Of a stretch of 33,625 nt of DNA, positions 7,298-14,365 are shown in pieces; position 1 is the first letter of the stretch; each line of letters opens with the position of its first letter. The translations under genes were made by a program, and so were the position numbers. The notes below the pieces were generated by a model. The model was given only the letters and a program-made list of their open reading frames with translations, was not told the origin of the DNA and searched no databases. The stretch spans positions 1 through 33,625 of the forward strand of contig CAVALG010000098.1 of assembly GCA_963589585.1 (NCBI GenBank). The letters are read 5' to 3'. The DNA is from CAVALG01 sp963589585 (lineage in GTDB: Bacteria; Bacillota; Clostridia; Oscillospirales; Acutalibacteraceae).

Positions 7298-8164
7298 TCA
7301 GTCACACATCCCTTTGTAAAACCCGTTGTCAGTCATTTCTTCTATCGCTTTTACTACCGTTTCTTTGTCTGCCTTGTATGTAACGCCGTACCACTTATCC
7401 TCGCTTGCCGCAACCGAAACCTGTTTTTCGCCGTTTTTAATAAGTGTATCCACCACCGTGGGCAAATAAAATTCAGACTTCGGCTCGTCTATATGTTCAT
7501 TTAAAAATGCCTTAAATTCTCTTTCAAGATAATCGAAAATATCGGGTGTAAACGCCCAAAAATTCATTGAAACCACTGTATCGGGCGGCAGCTTTTTACC
7601 GTTATCTTCACAAACGCAGTCACTGCCGATTTTAGTGTGTTCCGTAACGCTTTTTAAACGCCCGTTTTCAACTTCGCAAACACCGCGCGAAACATATCCG
7701 TTCTCCGTAACAGTGTTCCCGAGGCGGAAACCTACCATACACCACTCGCCTTTTTTTAAGGAATCAAATGCGTGGCAGTATGCGTTTTTGCCGTAAAAAT
7801 CGTCGGCATTTACGGCAGCAAACGGCTCCTTTACAACATCCTTACAGCAAAGCAAGGCGTGACCCGTTCCCCAAGGCTTCTCGCGTCCTTCGGGGCAGGT
7901 AAAACCCTGCGGCAAAATGTCGGTTTCCTGAAAGACATATTCCACATCTATCATTTTTTCGATTTTTTTGCCCACAAGTTCCTTAAAATCTTTTTCTATG
8001 GCGTGCTTAATTACAAAAACCACCTTGTTAAACCCGGCTGCCTTTGCGTCATAAACCGAGAAGTTGAGTATTGCCTCCCCGTTTTTGCCAACCGGTTCAA
8101 CCTGTTTCAGCCCACCGAAACGGCTGCCCATTCCTGCCGCCATTACCACAAGTGTTGCATTCAT
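7298..8164 (-). CDS. Sugar-phosphate nucleotidyltransferase family protein
   Basis: A 288-residue NTP-transferase, of the fold that couples a sugar phosphate to an NTP to make an NDP-sugar. The N-terminus MNATLVVMAAGMGSRFGGLKQ is the GxGxRFGGxK nucleotide-binding loop. VNADDFYG (about residues 117-124) supplies the acidic metal site in place of the usual D-x-D motif. The rest follows a Rossmann-type domain without the left-handed beta-helix of GlmU-type enzymes. Substrate cannot be named from sequence; proteins of this shape are annotated only as nucleotidyltransferase in many Clostridia. It has its own consensus promoter (8200-8228) and AAGGGGAA ribosome site, and leads a two-gene unit with the UPF0340 gene. 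Confidence 0.9.
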   Translation of the reverse strand: MNATLVVMAAGMGSRFGGLKQVEPVGKNGEAILNFSVYDAKAAGFNKVVFVIKHAIEKDFKELVGKKIEKMIDVEYVFQETDILPQGFTCPEGREKPWGTGHALLCCKDVVKEPFAAVNADDFYGKNAYCHAFDSLKKGEWCMVGFRLGNTVTENGYVSRGVCEVENGRLKSVTEHTKIGSDCVCEDNGKKLPPDTVVSMNFWAFTPDIFDYLEREFKAFLNEHIDEPKSEFYLPTVVDTLIKNGEKQVSVAASEDKWYGVTYKADKETVVKAIEEMTDNGFYKGMCD

Positions 8165-8199
8165 TTTTTATTCCCCTTCAAAATTGTTTTATAATTTTT

Positions 8200-8228
8200 A
8201 TTATACTCCATATTTTATACAATTTCAA
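8200..8228 (-). promoter_or_regulatory. Sigma-A promoter of the nucleotidyltransferase operon
   Basis: Minus strand TTGAAA (8223-8228), 17 nt, TATAAT (8200-8205). It stands back to back with the lexA promoter; the two -35 boxes are separated by only 8 nt. Confidence 0.88.
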
Positions 8229-8236
8229 CATCGCTA

Positions 8237-8265
8237 TTGAAATCGGGCAAACGGTATGCTATAAT
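8237..8265 (+). promoter_or_regulatory. Sigma-A promoter of lexA-rnhA
   Basis: TTGAAA (8237-8242), 17 nt, TATAAT (8260-8265). The LexA box lies immediately downstream over the predicted start site. Confidence 0.9.
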
Positions 8266-8270
8266 TTAAC

Positions 8271-8284
8271 CGAATAAATGTTCG
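8271..8284 (+). promoter_or_regulatory. LexA (SOS) box
   Basis: CGAATAAATGTTCG matches the Gram-positive SOS box CGAACATATGTTCG at 12 of 14 positions. It lies 5 nt after the -10 box and 19 nt before the lexA start, the expected place for autorepression. Confidence 0.85.
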
Positions 8285-8302
8285 ATTAAAGGGGGGCGCA
8301 GC

Positions 8303-8902
8303 TTGTCAAGGGCAGCATTAAGCGAAAAACAGGCGGCAGTATATAAATTCCTTGTAAAGGAAATGTCGGGTGCGGTACCGCCAACGGTGCGTGAAATCTG
8401 CACGGCAACAGGAATCCGTTCAACATCTACGGTTCACGCAATTTTGCGGAAACTTGAAGATGAGGGTTATATTTCAAGAGATCCACGCGCATCGCGCGCC
8501 ATAAGAATAGAGGGCGCGGCGGAATCGGCACAAGTGCCGTTGCTCGGCAGGGTTACGGCGGGCAAGCCCATACTCGCCGTTGAAGAAATTGAGGACTACA
8601 TACCTTACCCTGTAAAACCGGGCGAAGCGGACAGCCTGTTTGCTTTGCGCGTGTGGGGACTTAGTATGAGGGACGCCGGTATTTTGGACGGCGACCTGAT
8701 AATAGCGGATAAGGACGCTTCATATTCGGCAGGCGATATAGTTGTTGCCTTAATTGAAGACGAAGCAACCGTTAAAACATTAAGATTTGAGGGCGGCAAA
8801 CCGTACCTTATGCCCGAAAATCCCGACTTTGACCCTATCTATCCGCCCGACGGACAGCTGCAGATACTCGGTAAAGTTGTGGGCAGTTTCAGAAGATATT
8901 AA
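8303..8902 (+). CDS. lexA: LexA SOS-response repressor
   Basis: LexA, 199 residues, represses DNA-damage genes and cleaves itself when RecA forms filaments. An N-terminal winged helix (about 1-65, PPTVREICTATGIRSTSTVHAILRKLEDEGYI) is followed by the self-cleavage site Ala-Gly in LLGRVTAGKPI. The S24-type protease domain has its catalytic Ser in WGLSMRDAGI and Lys in EDEATVKTLRF. The usual GDSM reads GLSM here, a change outside the catalytic residue. The start is TTG at 8303 after AAAGGGGGGC; no ATG fits. A promoter and a LexA box lie directly upstream, so autoregulation is expected. rnhA follows after 23 nt in the same direction. Confidence 0.97.
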   Translation: MSRAALSEKQAAVYKFLVKEMSGAVPPTVREICTATGIRSTSTVHAILRKLEDEGYISRDPRASRAIRIEGAAESAQVPLLGRVTAGKPILAVEEIEDYIPYPVKPGEADSLFALRVWGLSMRDAGILDGDLIIADKDASYSAGDIVVALIEDEATVKTLRFEGGKPYLMPENPDFDPIYPPDGQLQILGKVVGSFRRY

Positions 8903-8925
8903 TTTCGGGGGAGCGGAGCAAAATA

Positions 8926-9366
8926 ATGAAAAAAGTTTATATTTATACCGATGGGGCTTGTTCGGGCAATCCCGGCCCCGGCGGCTGGGGCGCCGTGCTT
9001 AAATACGGCGAAAACGAAAAACGCCTTTCGGGCGGCGAGGCGGACACAACCAACAACCGTATGGAACTTACCGCCTGTATTGAGGCGCTTGCCGCTTTGA
9101 AAGAGCCTTGCGAAGTTGAATTAACAACCGATTCAAAATATGTATGCGATTCGGTAAATAAGGGCTGGGTCTACGGCTGGAAAAGAAACGGCTGGAAAAA
9201 AAGCGATAAAAAACCTGCTTTAAATACCGACCTTTGGGAAAAACTATTGTCACAGCTTGCCGTTCATAAGGTCAATTTTAACTGGATAAAAGGCCACGCA
9301 GGGCATAGAGAAAACGAAATTTGCGACTCGCTTGCCGTCGCAGAATGGCAAAAAATAAAAAAATAA
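8926..9366 (+). CDS. rnhA: Ribonuclease HI
   Basis: RNase HI, 146 residues, cuts the RNA strand of RNA:DNA hybrids such as R-loops and primers. All catalytic residues of the Escherichia coli enzyme are present at nearly identical positions: Asp9 (YTDGACSGNPG), Glu47 (NNRMELTA), Asp69 (TTDSKYV), His124 (KGHAGH) and Asp134. The basic handle region WKRNGWKKSDKKP (about 85-97) is also kept, as in E. coli-type rather than short RNases H. It lies 23 nt after lexA with a GGGGGAGCGGAG ribosome site, so it is probably part of the LexA-controlled unit. No terminator was seen directly after it. Confidence 0.98.
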   Translation: MKKVYIYTDGACSGNPGPGGWGAVLKYGENEKRLSGGEADTTNNRMELTACIEALAALKEPCEVELTTDSKYVCDSVNKGWVYGWKRNGWKKSDKKPALNTDLWEKLLSQLAVHKVNFNWIKGHAGHRENEICDSLAVAEWQKIKK

Positions 9367-9387
9367 CGGGAAAATTTAAAAAAAGAC

Positions 9388-9416
9388 TTGATAACTATAC
9401 TAAAAAGGTATACAAT
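9388..9416 (+). promoter_or_regulatory. Sigma-A promoter of the cysteine desulfurase operon
   Basis: TTGATA (9388-9393), 17 nt, TACAAT (9411-9416). It gives a leader of about 150 nt before the start codon at 9577. Confidence 0.85.
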
Positions 9417-9422
9417 ATAGAC

Positions 9423-9576
9423 CGTAAATTAAATACGGCCGTTAATTAAGGAAAAAATCGGACAAGTCATAAATCGGAAACGGGATTTTAAACCGGCTGT
9501 GCTGCCCGGTTACCACAATTTCCACCTTTAATTAACAGTTAAAAAGTCGCAAAAGCGACGGAACGGAGATGCCATT
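9423..9576 (+). promoter_or_regulatory. Structured 5' leader of the Fe-S assembly operon
   Basis: An unusually long leader with nested pairing. GTTAATTAA near 9442 can pair with TTAATTAAC near 9530. Between them AACCGG (9491-9496) pairs with CCGGTT (9506-9511). A final hairpin GTCGC-AAAA-GCGAC stands just before the ribosome site. No known riboswitch consensus was recognised, and no T-box signature is present. A role as a cis-regulator is inference. Confidence 0.45.
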
Positions 9577-10767
9577 ATGTCAAAGCGATTTATATATGCG
9601 GACAATGCCGCAACCACAAAACTTGACCCACAGGCGCTTGAAGCTATGATGCCGTACCTTACGAACGAATACGGCAACCCCTCAAGCCTGTATGATTTCG
9701 GTCAGCGCGCGCGCGCCGCAGTTGACGCCGCAAGGGCAAAAGTTGCAAAGGCGATAGGCGCCGACACAAACGAAATATATTTTACTAACGGCGGAAGCGA
9801 GAGCGACAACTGGGCTGTTAAGGGCTTTGCCCACAAAATGGCGAAAAAGGGCAAAAAGCACATAATATCCTCGGCTTTTGAGCACCACGCAATCCTGCAC
9901 ACTCTTGAAGCCCTTGAAAAAGAGGGATTTGAAGTCACCCTGCTGCCCGTTCACGAGGACGGTATAGTCCGTGTTTCGGAACTTAAAAGGGTCATCAGGG
10001 AAGACACGGGGCTTGTAACCATTATGTTTGCCAATAACGAGATAGGCACTATACAGCCGATTGCCGAAATAGGTGAAGTATGCCGCGAAAAGGGCATTGT
10101 TTTCCACACCGATGCTGTACAAGCTGTGGGAAATGTCCACATTGATGTTAAGGCAATGAACATTGATATGCTTTCGATGTCGGGTCACAAATTCCACGGA
10201 CCGAAAGGCACGGGTGCACTTTATATAAGAAAGGGAATCGTTATCCCGAATTTGGTTGACGGCGGCGCACAGGAGCGCGGCAGACGCGCAGGAACGGAAA
10301 ACACACCCGGTATTGTGGGTATGGGCTACGCCATTGAAAAGGCTTGCAGCACAATTGATGAGCGCGAAAAGAAAATGCGCGAGATAAGCAACAGGGTTAT
10401 TGACGGCGCTTTGAAAATTGAAAAAAGCCGTTTGAACGGCGACCGTTATCAGAGATTGCCGGGCAATGTAAACATTTCTTTTGAGGGTGTTGAGGGCGAA
10501 TCGCTTATATTGCTGCTTGACTCTGAGGGAGTGTGCTCTTCGTCCGGTTCGGCTTGCACATCAGGTTCGCTTGACCCGAGCCATGTACTGCTTGCCATAG
10601 GTCTTAAGCACGAGGTAGCGCACGGCTCGCTGCGTTTAACATTCTCCGACGGCAACACTTTAGAGGATGCCGACAGGATTTTGGAAGTCCTGCCCGGAAT
10701 AATTGACAGACTCCGCAAAATGTCGCCGCTTTGGGACAGAATAAAACAGGAAGAAGCCAACAACTGA
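9577..10767 (+). CDS. nifS: Cysteine desulfurase (NifS/IscS family)
   Basis: A PLP enzyme of 396 residues that takes sulfur from L-cysteine and passes it as a persulfide to the scaffold encoded next door. The PLP lysine is Lys205 in MSGHKFHGPKGTG; His103 (FEHHAI) and Asp179 (FHTDAVQ) hold the cofactor. The persulfide loop is SSSGSACTSG with the active Cys327; a further Cys320 lies close by. The flexible loop and C-terminus mark a group I enzyme (IscS/NifS) and not SufS. It lies 18 nt upstream of an IscU-type scaffold, which supports a housekeeping or operon-specific Fe-S assembly role. No iscR is seen nearby. The choice between nifS and iscS naming is uncertain. Confidence 0.95.
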   Translation: MSKRFIYADNAATTKLDPQALEAMMPYLTNEYGNPSSLYDFGQRARAAVDAARAKVAKAIGADTNEIYFTNGGSESDNWAVKGFAHKMAKKGKKHIISSAFEHHAILHTLEALEKEGFEVTLLPVHEDGIVRVSELKRVIREDTGLVTIMFANNEIGTIQPIAEIGEVCREKGIVFHTDAVQAVGNVHIDVKAMNIDMLSMSGHKFHGPKGTGALYIRKGIVIPNLVDGGAQERGRRAGTENTPGIVGMGYAIEKACSTIDEREKKMREISNRVIDGALKIEKSRLNGDRYQRLPGNVNISFEGVEGESLILLLDSEGVCSSSGSACTSGSLDPSHVLLAIGLKHEVAHGSLRLTFSDGNTLEDADRILEVLPGIIDRLRKMSPLWDRIKQEEANN

Positions 10768-10785
10768 CAGAAGGGGGAACTTTTT

Positions 10786-11217
10786 ATGTATACAGAACAG
10801 GTTATGGACCATTTTATGCACCCGAGAAATATGGGTGAAATTGAAAATGCCGATGGCGTAGGTGAAGTAGGCAACGCCAAATGCGGCGATATTATGAAAA
10901 TGTTTTTGAAGATTGATAACGGCGTAATAACCGATTGCAAATTTAAAACATACGGTTGCGCGTCCGCTATTGCAACATCTTCAATCGCAACCGAGATGAT
11001 AAAGGGTCACACGGTACAAGAGGCTGTAGGGCTTTCAAACAAAGCGGTTGTTGAGGCGCTGGGCGGTCTGCCGGCACATAAAATTCACTGTTCGGTACTG
11101 GCTGAACAGGCGATTAAGGCCGCATTGCGCGATTATTACAAAAAACAGGGCATAGACCCCGACCCGATACTGGGCAAAGAATGTGAAGATTGCGGATGTG
11201 AGCATTGCGCAAAGTAA
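10786..11217 (+). CDS. nifU: Iron-sulfur cluster assembly scaffold protein (IscU/NifU N-terminal type)
   Basis: A 143-residue scaffold on which Fe-S clusters are built using sulfur from the adjacent desulfurase. The ligand set of IscU is complete: Cys33 and Asp35 (NAKCGDIM), Cys58 (TYGCASAIA), His101 and Cys102 (KIHCSVLAEQA). The protein lacks the C-terminal Nfu domain of full NifU. In place of that it ends in a short Cys-rich tail, GKECEDCGCEHCAK, with four cysteines; such tails occur in Clostridia NifU-like proteins, and a metal-binding role is inference. Strong ribosome site AAGGGGG. It is co-transcribed with the desulfurase (gap 18 nt). Confidence 0.95.
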   Translation: MYTEQVMDHFMHPRNMGEIENADGVGEVGNAKCGDIMKMFLKIDNGVITDCKFKTYGCASAIATSSIATEMIKGHTVQEAVGLSNKAVVEALGGLPAHKIHCSVLAEQAIKAALRDYYKKQGIDPDPILGKECEDCGCEHCAK

Positions 11218-11227
11218 TATTTCAATA

Positions 11228-11270
11228 AAAGTCAGTTCGCAAAATCCTGACTTTAAATAAAACTAAGGAG
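11228..11270 (+). promoter_or_regulatory. preQ1-I riboswitch
   Basis: P1 stem AAAGTCAG (11228-11235) with CTGACTTT (11247-11254) encloses the loop TTCGCAAAATC, followed by an A-rich tail AAATAAAACTAAGGAG. This matches the small preQ1 class I layout, whose 3' tail pairs back into the loop. The tail contains the ribosome site AAGGAG (11265-11270) of queT, so ligand binding would block translation. The position directly before a queuosine-precursor transporter supports the call strongly. Confidence 0.85.
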
Positions 11271-11278
11271 TTATTTAT

Positions 11279-11794
11279 ATGCAAAAAAACAATATCAGAA
11301 AAATAACAACGGCGGCAATAATTGCCGCCGCTTATGCCGCTGTTACCTATGTTACCGCCGGTTTGGGGCTTGCCTACGGTGCGATACAGTTCAGAATTGC
11401 CGAGGCGTTTTTTGTCTTTACGGCTTTTACGCCCTCTGCTGCCGTGGGGCTTACGGTAGGTTGCGCGCTTGCAAATCTTTTCAGCCCTTACGGACTTATA
11501 GATATAACGCTTGGCGCGGCGGCAACCCTTATTTCCTGCATTATTACAAGGTTTTTGTTTAATCGCTTTAAAAAAAGCGCCGTGTTTTTCACGCCGCTTG
11601 TACCGTCGGTTATAAACGGACTGATAGTGGGTGCCGAAATTGCGTATTTTGCCGAGCCGATAGGCTCCGCCGCGTTTAACAGCGCCTGGCTTATATCGGG
11701 CGCAGAGGTCGCGGCAGGCGAGGCGGTTGTTTGCTTCGCAATCGGAATACCGCTTTTCTACCTTGTAAAACGGATAAAATTGTTTGACCGATAA
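11279..11794 (+). CDS. queT: QueT family queuosine-precursor transporter (ECF S component)
   Basis: A 171-residue membrane protein with about five to six hydrophobic segments, matching the QueT family. QueT is the substrate-binding S component of an energy-coupling-factor transporter that imports preQ1/preQ0-type precursors for tRNA queuosine. Family features include the N-terminal KITTAAIIAAAYAAVTY and GAIQFRIAEAFFVFTAFTPSAAVGLTVGCALANLFSPYG. No ATPase or T component lies nearby, so it must use the shared ECF module encoded elsewhere. A preQ1-I riboswitch overlaps its ribosome site. It faces the C39-like gene tail to tail with a 39-nt gap and no clear terminator. Confidence 0.95.
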   Translation: MQKNNIRKITTAAIIAAAYAAVTYVTAGLGLAYGAIQFRIAEAFFVFTAFTPSAAVGLTVGCALANLFSPYGLIDITLGAAATLISCIITRFLFNRFKKSAVFFTPLVPSVINGLIVGAEIAYFAEPIGSAAFNSAWLISGAEVAAGEAVVCFAIGIPLFYLVKRIKLFDR

Positions 11795-11833
11795 GGCGGT
11801 TTGCTTACGGTTGCAGTACTATTTTTACAAACT

Positions 11834-12199
11834 TCAGCCAAGTATTTCCCAATAAAACTTTCGGTTGCACAGGGGAAAATCATCTGAAACGCCGTGTTCC
11901 GGGTCGTAAAACACACCCTCGCGGTAAAGCGACCAGTGCCAGCATCTCGGCGTTTCAAGACTTAATATACATATAGGCGGCAGTTCGCTTTTGCGGGCTG
12001 CCGCTTTTCGTTGTTTGTTATATGCTATGCCGTGCCGCTCAAGCGTTGCAAACATTTCGGCAAGTGTGGTTTCACGGTAGTTACCGAGTTCGGCTGCTAT
12101 CGCTTCTGCAGTTTTGCCCGTTAGCATTGCAAGTACAGCCTGACCGCATTGCAGGTCGGTTGGCTCGTGTATATATTCAGTTTTGGGTGTAAGCGGCAT
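11834..12199 (-). CDS. Small C39-like cysteine peptidase domain protein
   Basis: A 121-residue protein that is a bare papain-like C39-type domain. The likely nucleophile is Cys18 in DLQCGQAVLAMLTG, with His88 in CWHWSLYREGVFYDPEHGV and Asp99 completing the triad. The oxyanion Gln is probably Gln17, just before the Cys. C39 domains usually cleave double-glycine leader peptides as part of ABC exporters, but here there is no transporter domain, signal peptide or membrane segment. ATG at 12199 is chosen over an upstream GTG (12211) because AAAGG is then spaced 11 nt away. The gene stands alone at the edge of a repeat island. The substrate is unknown, and family assignment is by motif only. Confidence 0.75.
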   Translation of the reverse strand: MPLTPKTEYIHEPTDLQCGQAVLAMLTGKTAEAIAAELGNYRETTLAEMFATLERHGIAYNKQRKAAARKSELPPICILSLETPRCWHWSLYREGVFYDPEHGVSDDFPLCNRKFYWEILG

Positions 12200-12743
12200 A
12201 AAACATCTCACCTTTCCGGATGTTAGACTTTAGATGTGGTTAAAGCAAGGTAAAAGATAGACGAAAAATACAGATTACCGTCCGTTTTCAATTTTACAGT
12301 AGAAAGGAACCCTTTGCCTCCATCTGACGAGGTGCGGGTGCCCACCGGACGCCTCTGCGAAGCAGAAGCACCGACCGAGGCGCTGTCAAAAATCTTCAAT
12401 TTTTGACTGACGGAGAGAAGAATTAAAGTAAATCCGAGATGTAACTTTTGCCTGTTATCAAAACTGCCGTCACAATATTTAAGATTTATAACAGACGGCA
12501 AATAGTTCTTTCCGTTAGTTTTTCTCTCCCTCCGAGTTTTGCCCGTTGGGCAAAACCCACCGTCTCGGCTGTCGCCTCGGTCGGTGCTTCTGCTTCGCAG
12601 AGGTGTTCACCGGACACCCGCGCCCTCGTCAGATGGAGGCAAGGGCGGCGACACCGCCAAAGCCATACAGTTCGTCAGAGGTAGCCAAGAGGTTTGCAAA
12701 TAACAGCAGCCTACTGTCTATTATCAATCTACCGCTATCATAG

Positions 12744-12771
12744 TCTAAAGTCTAATGTCTAATGTCTAGAA
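12744..12771 (-). repeat. Heptamer array
   Basis: Four tandem units TCTAAAG, TCTAATG, TCTAATG, TCTAGAA, inside the right part of island 2. Confidence 0.88.
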
Positions 12772-12838
12772 CGAGGAAGCCAAGAAGATTGATGGTAACA
12801 GCAGCCTACCGTCTATTATCAAACCACCTTTACCACGG

Positions 12839-12880
12839 TCTAAAGTCTAATATCTAAAGTCTAACATCTAACATTTAGTA
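12839..12880 (-). repeat. Heptamer array next to the uxaC stop
   Basis: Six units TCTAAAG, TCTAATA, TCTAAAG, TCTAACA, TCTAACA, TTTAGTA, ending 7 nt from the uxaC stop codon. This is one of the longest runs in the window. Confidence 0.9.
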
Positions 12881-12887
12881 CGGCAAT

Positions 12888-14249
12888 TCAGTTGCCAATT
12901 GCCGATTTAATATTTTCATAGCAGATTTTTGAGGCAAGTTTTTCGGCGCTTGCTGCGTTGTATTCATCTCTTTCAACCCATTCGCCTATAATATTGCAAA
13001 GTATTCTTCTGAAATAATCGTGGCGCGCATATGACAGAAAACTTCTTGAATCGGTAAGCATTCCGTAAAATTCACCAAGGCAGCCGTTTTCGGCAATAAC
13101 CTTTATTTGCTTTTCTATTCCGCGTTTATGGTCGCAGAACCACCAAGCCGCGCCGCACTTGACATTCGGGAAAGCTCCGACAACAGAGGCTATCTGCGCA
13201 ATGTTTGCCTCGTTAAGCGAATATATAACGGTTTTGGGCAGCCCTGATTTTTTATTTATTGCGTCAAGCATTGCAATAAGGTCATTGCCGTTTACCGTGT
13301 TGCCTACGCAATCAACACCGCAATCGGCACCCGCTTTTTCCGCTAAAATCGAGTTTGAGTTTCTTACAACCGCAAGATGCCACTGTGAAATTAAATCTTT
13401 TTGTTTATAGGCAGCATTTAAAAACAGATACATATAGCCGATAAAGCCCATATATTCCCCGTCGGTTATTTTTTCGCCTTTAAGAAGTGCGCGGAAAGTT
13501 GCGTCCGCTTCCGCCTTGTCCGCTATAATGTTCGGAAAATAAGGCATACCTATATCGGTGCAACGGCACCCGTTTTGACAGAAGAAATCAAGCCTTTCCG
13601 AAACAGCCTGTTCAAGCGTGTCTATATTCTCAATTTCAACGCCCGACGCCCTGCTTAAACTATGTATATAATCGGGATATTCGGCGCGGCGCGCAAGCAG
13701 CAGATTATCGGTTCTGAAAGAGGGGATAACCCTTGTGTTAAAGGTTTTGTCTTCCCTGATTTTTTTGTGCCACGAAAGGTCATCGGTAATATCATCGGTA
13801 GTGCAGATGATTTCAACGCCCGATTTTTCAATAAGTTTTCGCGGCGACATTCCCGTATTTTTAATATAAGTATTTGCCCTGTTCCAGATTTCCTCGGCAT
13901 TTTGAGAGGTTATGGGCAAATCTATCCCGAAAAACATATTAAGTTCCATATGCGACCAATGGTAAAGCGGATTGCCTGCCGCAAACTCCAGTGCGGAACA
14001 ATATTTTAAGAACTTTTCTTTAATCGGCGCGCCGCCTGTAATATATTCTTCGTCAATACCCGCGGTTCGCATAAGCCGCCACTTATAATGGTCGCCCCCC
14101 AGCCATATTTCGCCTATATTCTCAAAAGGCTTGTCCTCAAATATTTCTTTGGGCGACAGGTGACAGTGATAATCCACAATCGGCAAATCTTTCACGCAAG
14201 CGTAAATTTTTTTTGCCGCATCACAATTCAGCATATAGTTTTCATTCAT
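12888..14249 (-). CDS. uxaC: Glucuronate isomerase
   Basis: Uronate isomerase, 453 residues, converts D-glucuronate to D-fructuronate (and D-galacturonate to D-tagaturonate), the entry step of hexuronate breakdown. The amidohydrolase-fold metal motif is His28-x-His30 in VDYHCHLSP, and further family blocks are LGGDHYKWRLMR, NPLYHWSHMEL, TTDDITDDLSWH and YSLNEANIAQIASVVG. The ATG at 14249 is chosen because AGGGGGA lies 7 nt upstream; ATG at 14255 is too close to it and the longer frame has no site. It is divergent from an AraC-type regulator, with a palindrome between them. No other uronate gene is present in the window, so the pathway must continue elsewhere. Confidence 0.97.
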   Translation of the reverse strand: MNENYMLNCDAAKKIYACVKDLPIVDYHCHLSPKEIFEDKPFENIGEIWLGGDHYKWRLMRTAGIDEEYITGGAPIKEKFLKYCSALEFAAGNPLYHWSHMELNMFFGIDLPITSQNAEEIWNRANTYIKNTGMSPRKLIEKSGVEIICTTDDITDDLSWHKKIREDKTFNTRVIPSFRTDNLLLARRAEYPDYIHSLSRASGVEIENIDTLEQAVSERLDFFCQNGCRCTDIGMPYFPNIIADKAEADATFRALLKGEKITDGEYMGFIGYMYLFLNAAYKQKDLISQWHLAVVRNSNSILAEKAGADCGVDCVGNTVNGNDLIAMLDAINKKSGLPKTVIYSLNEANIAQIASVVGAFPNVKCGAAWWFCDHKRGIEKQIKVIAENGCLGEFYGMLTDSRSFLSYARHDYFRRILCNIIGEWVERDEYNAASAEKLASKICYENIKSAIGN

Positions 14250-14289
14250 ATTCATTCCCCCTGTGTTTTGATTATATAACAACAAAGGG

Positions 14290-14313
14290 AACAATTAAAT
14301 TGTTAAAATTGTT
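14290..14313. promoter_or_regulatory. Candidate operator between uxaC and the AraC regulator
   Basis: AACAATT-A-AATTGTT (14290-14304) is a perfect 7-bp palindrome, and a third half-site AATTGTT follows at 14307-14313. It sits in the 116-nt divergent region. On the minus strand TATAAT-like boxes lie on both sides (near 14270 and 14317). The binding protein is not known; the adjacent AraC regulator or a GntR-type uronate repressor are possibilities. Confidence 0.5.
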
Positions 14314-14365
14314 ATTATACCTTGCAAATATCGTTTAAATGTGTTATGCTGTAGACGGTGATATT

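Larger units (their letters stand above)
12223..12880. repeat. Composite palindromic repeat island 2
   Basis: Two heptamers TTAGACT/TTAGATG (12223-12236) open the island. A minus-oriented module (12312-12419, CTTTGCCTCCATCTGACGAG ... GACGGAGAGAAG) and a plus-oriented one (12523-12644) flank central arms TTTTGCCTGTTAT (12446-12458) and ATAACAGACGGCAAA (12488-12502). Two heptamer arrays close the right side. The whole interval 12212-12887 between the C39-like gene and uxaC is made of this repeat; short frames inside it are repeat sequence and are not called genes. Confidence 0.8.

Noticed and set aside
9423..9576. T-box leader before the cysteine desulfurase
   Set aside because: No TGGnACCGCG antiterminator motif and no leader terminator were found.
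12448..12743. Small frames in repeat island 2, and similar ones at 5157-5675, 24591-25024 and 21896-22210
   Set aside because: They consist of repeat modules that recur in the other islands in different frames, so they are not coding.
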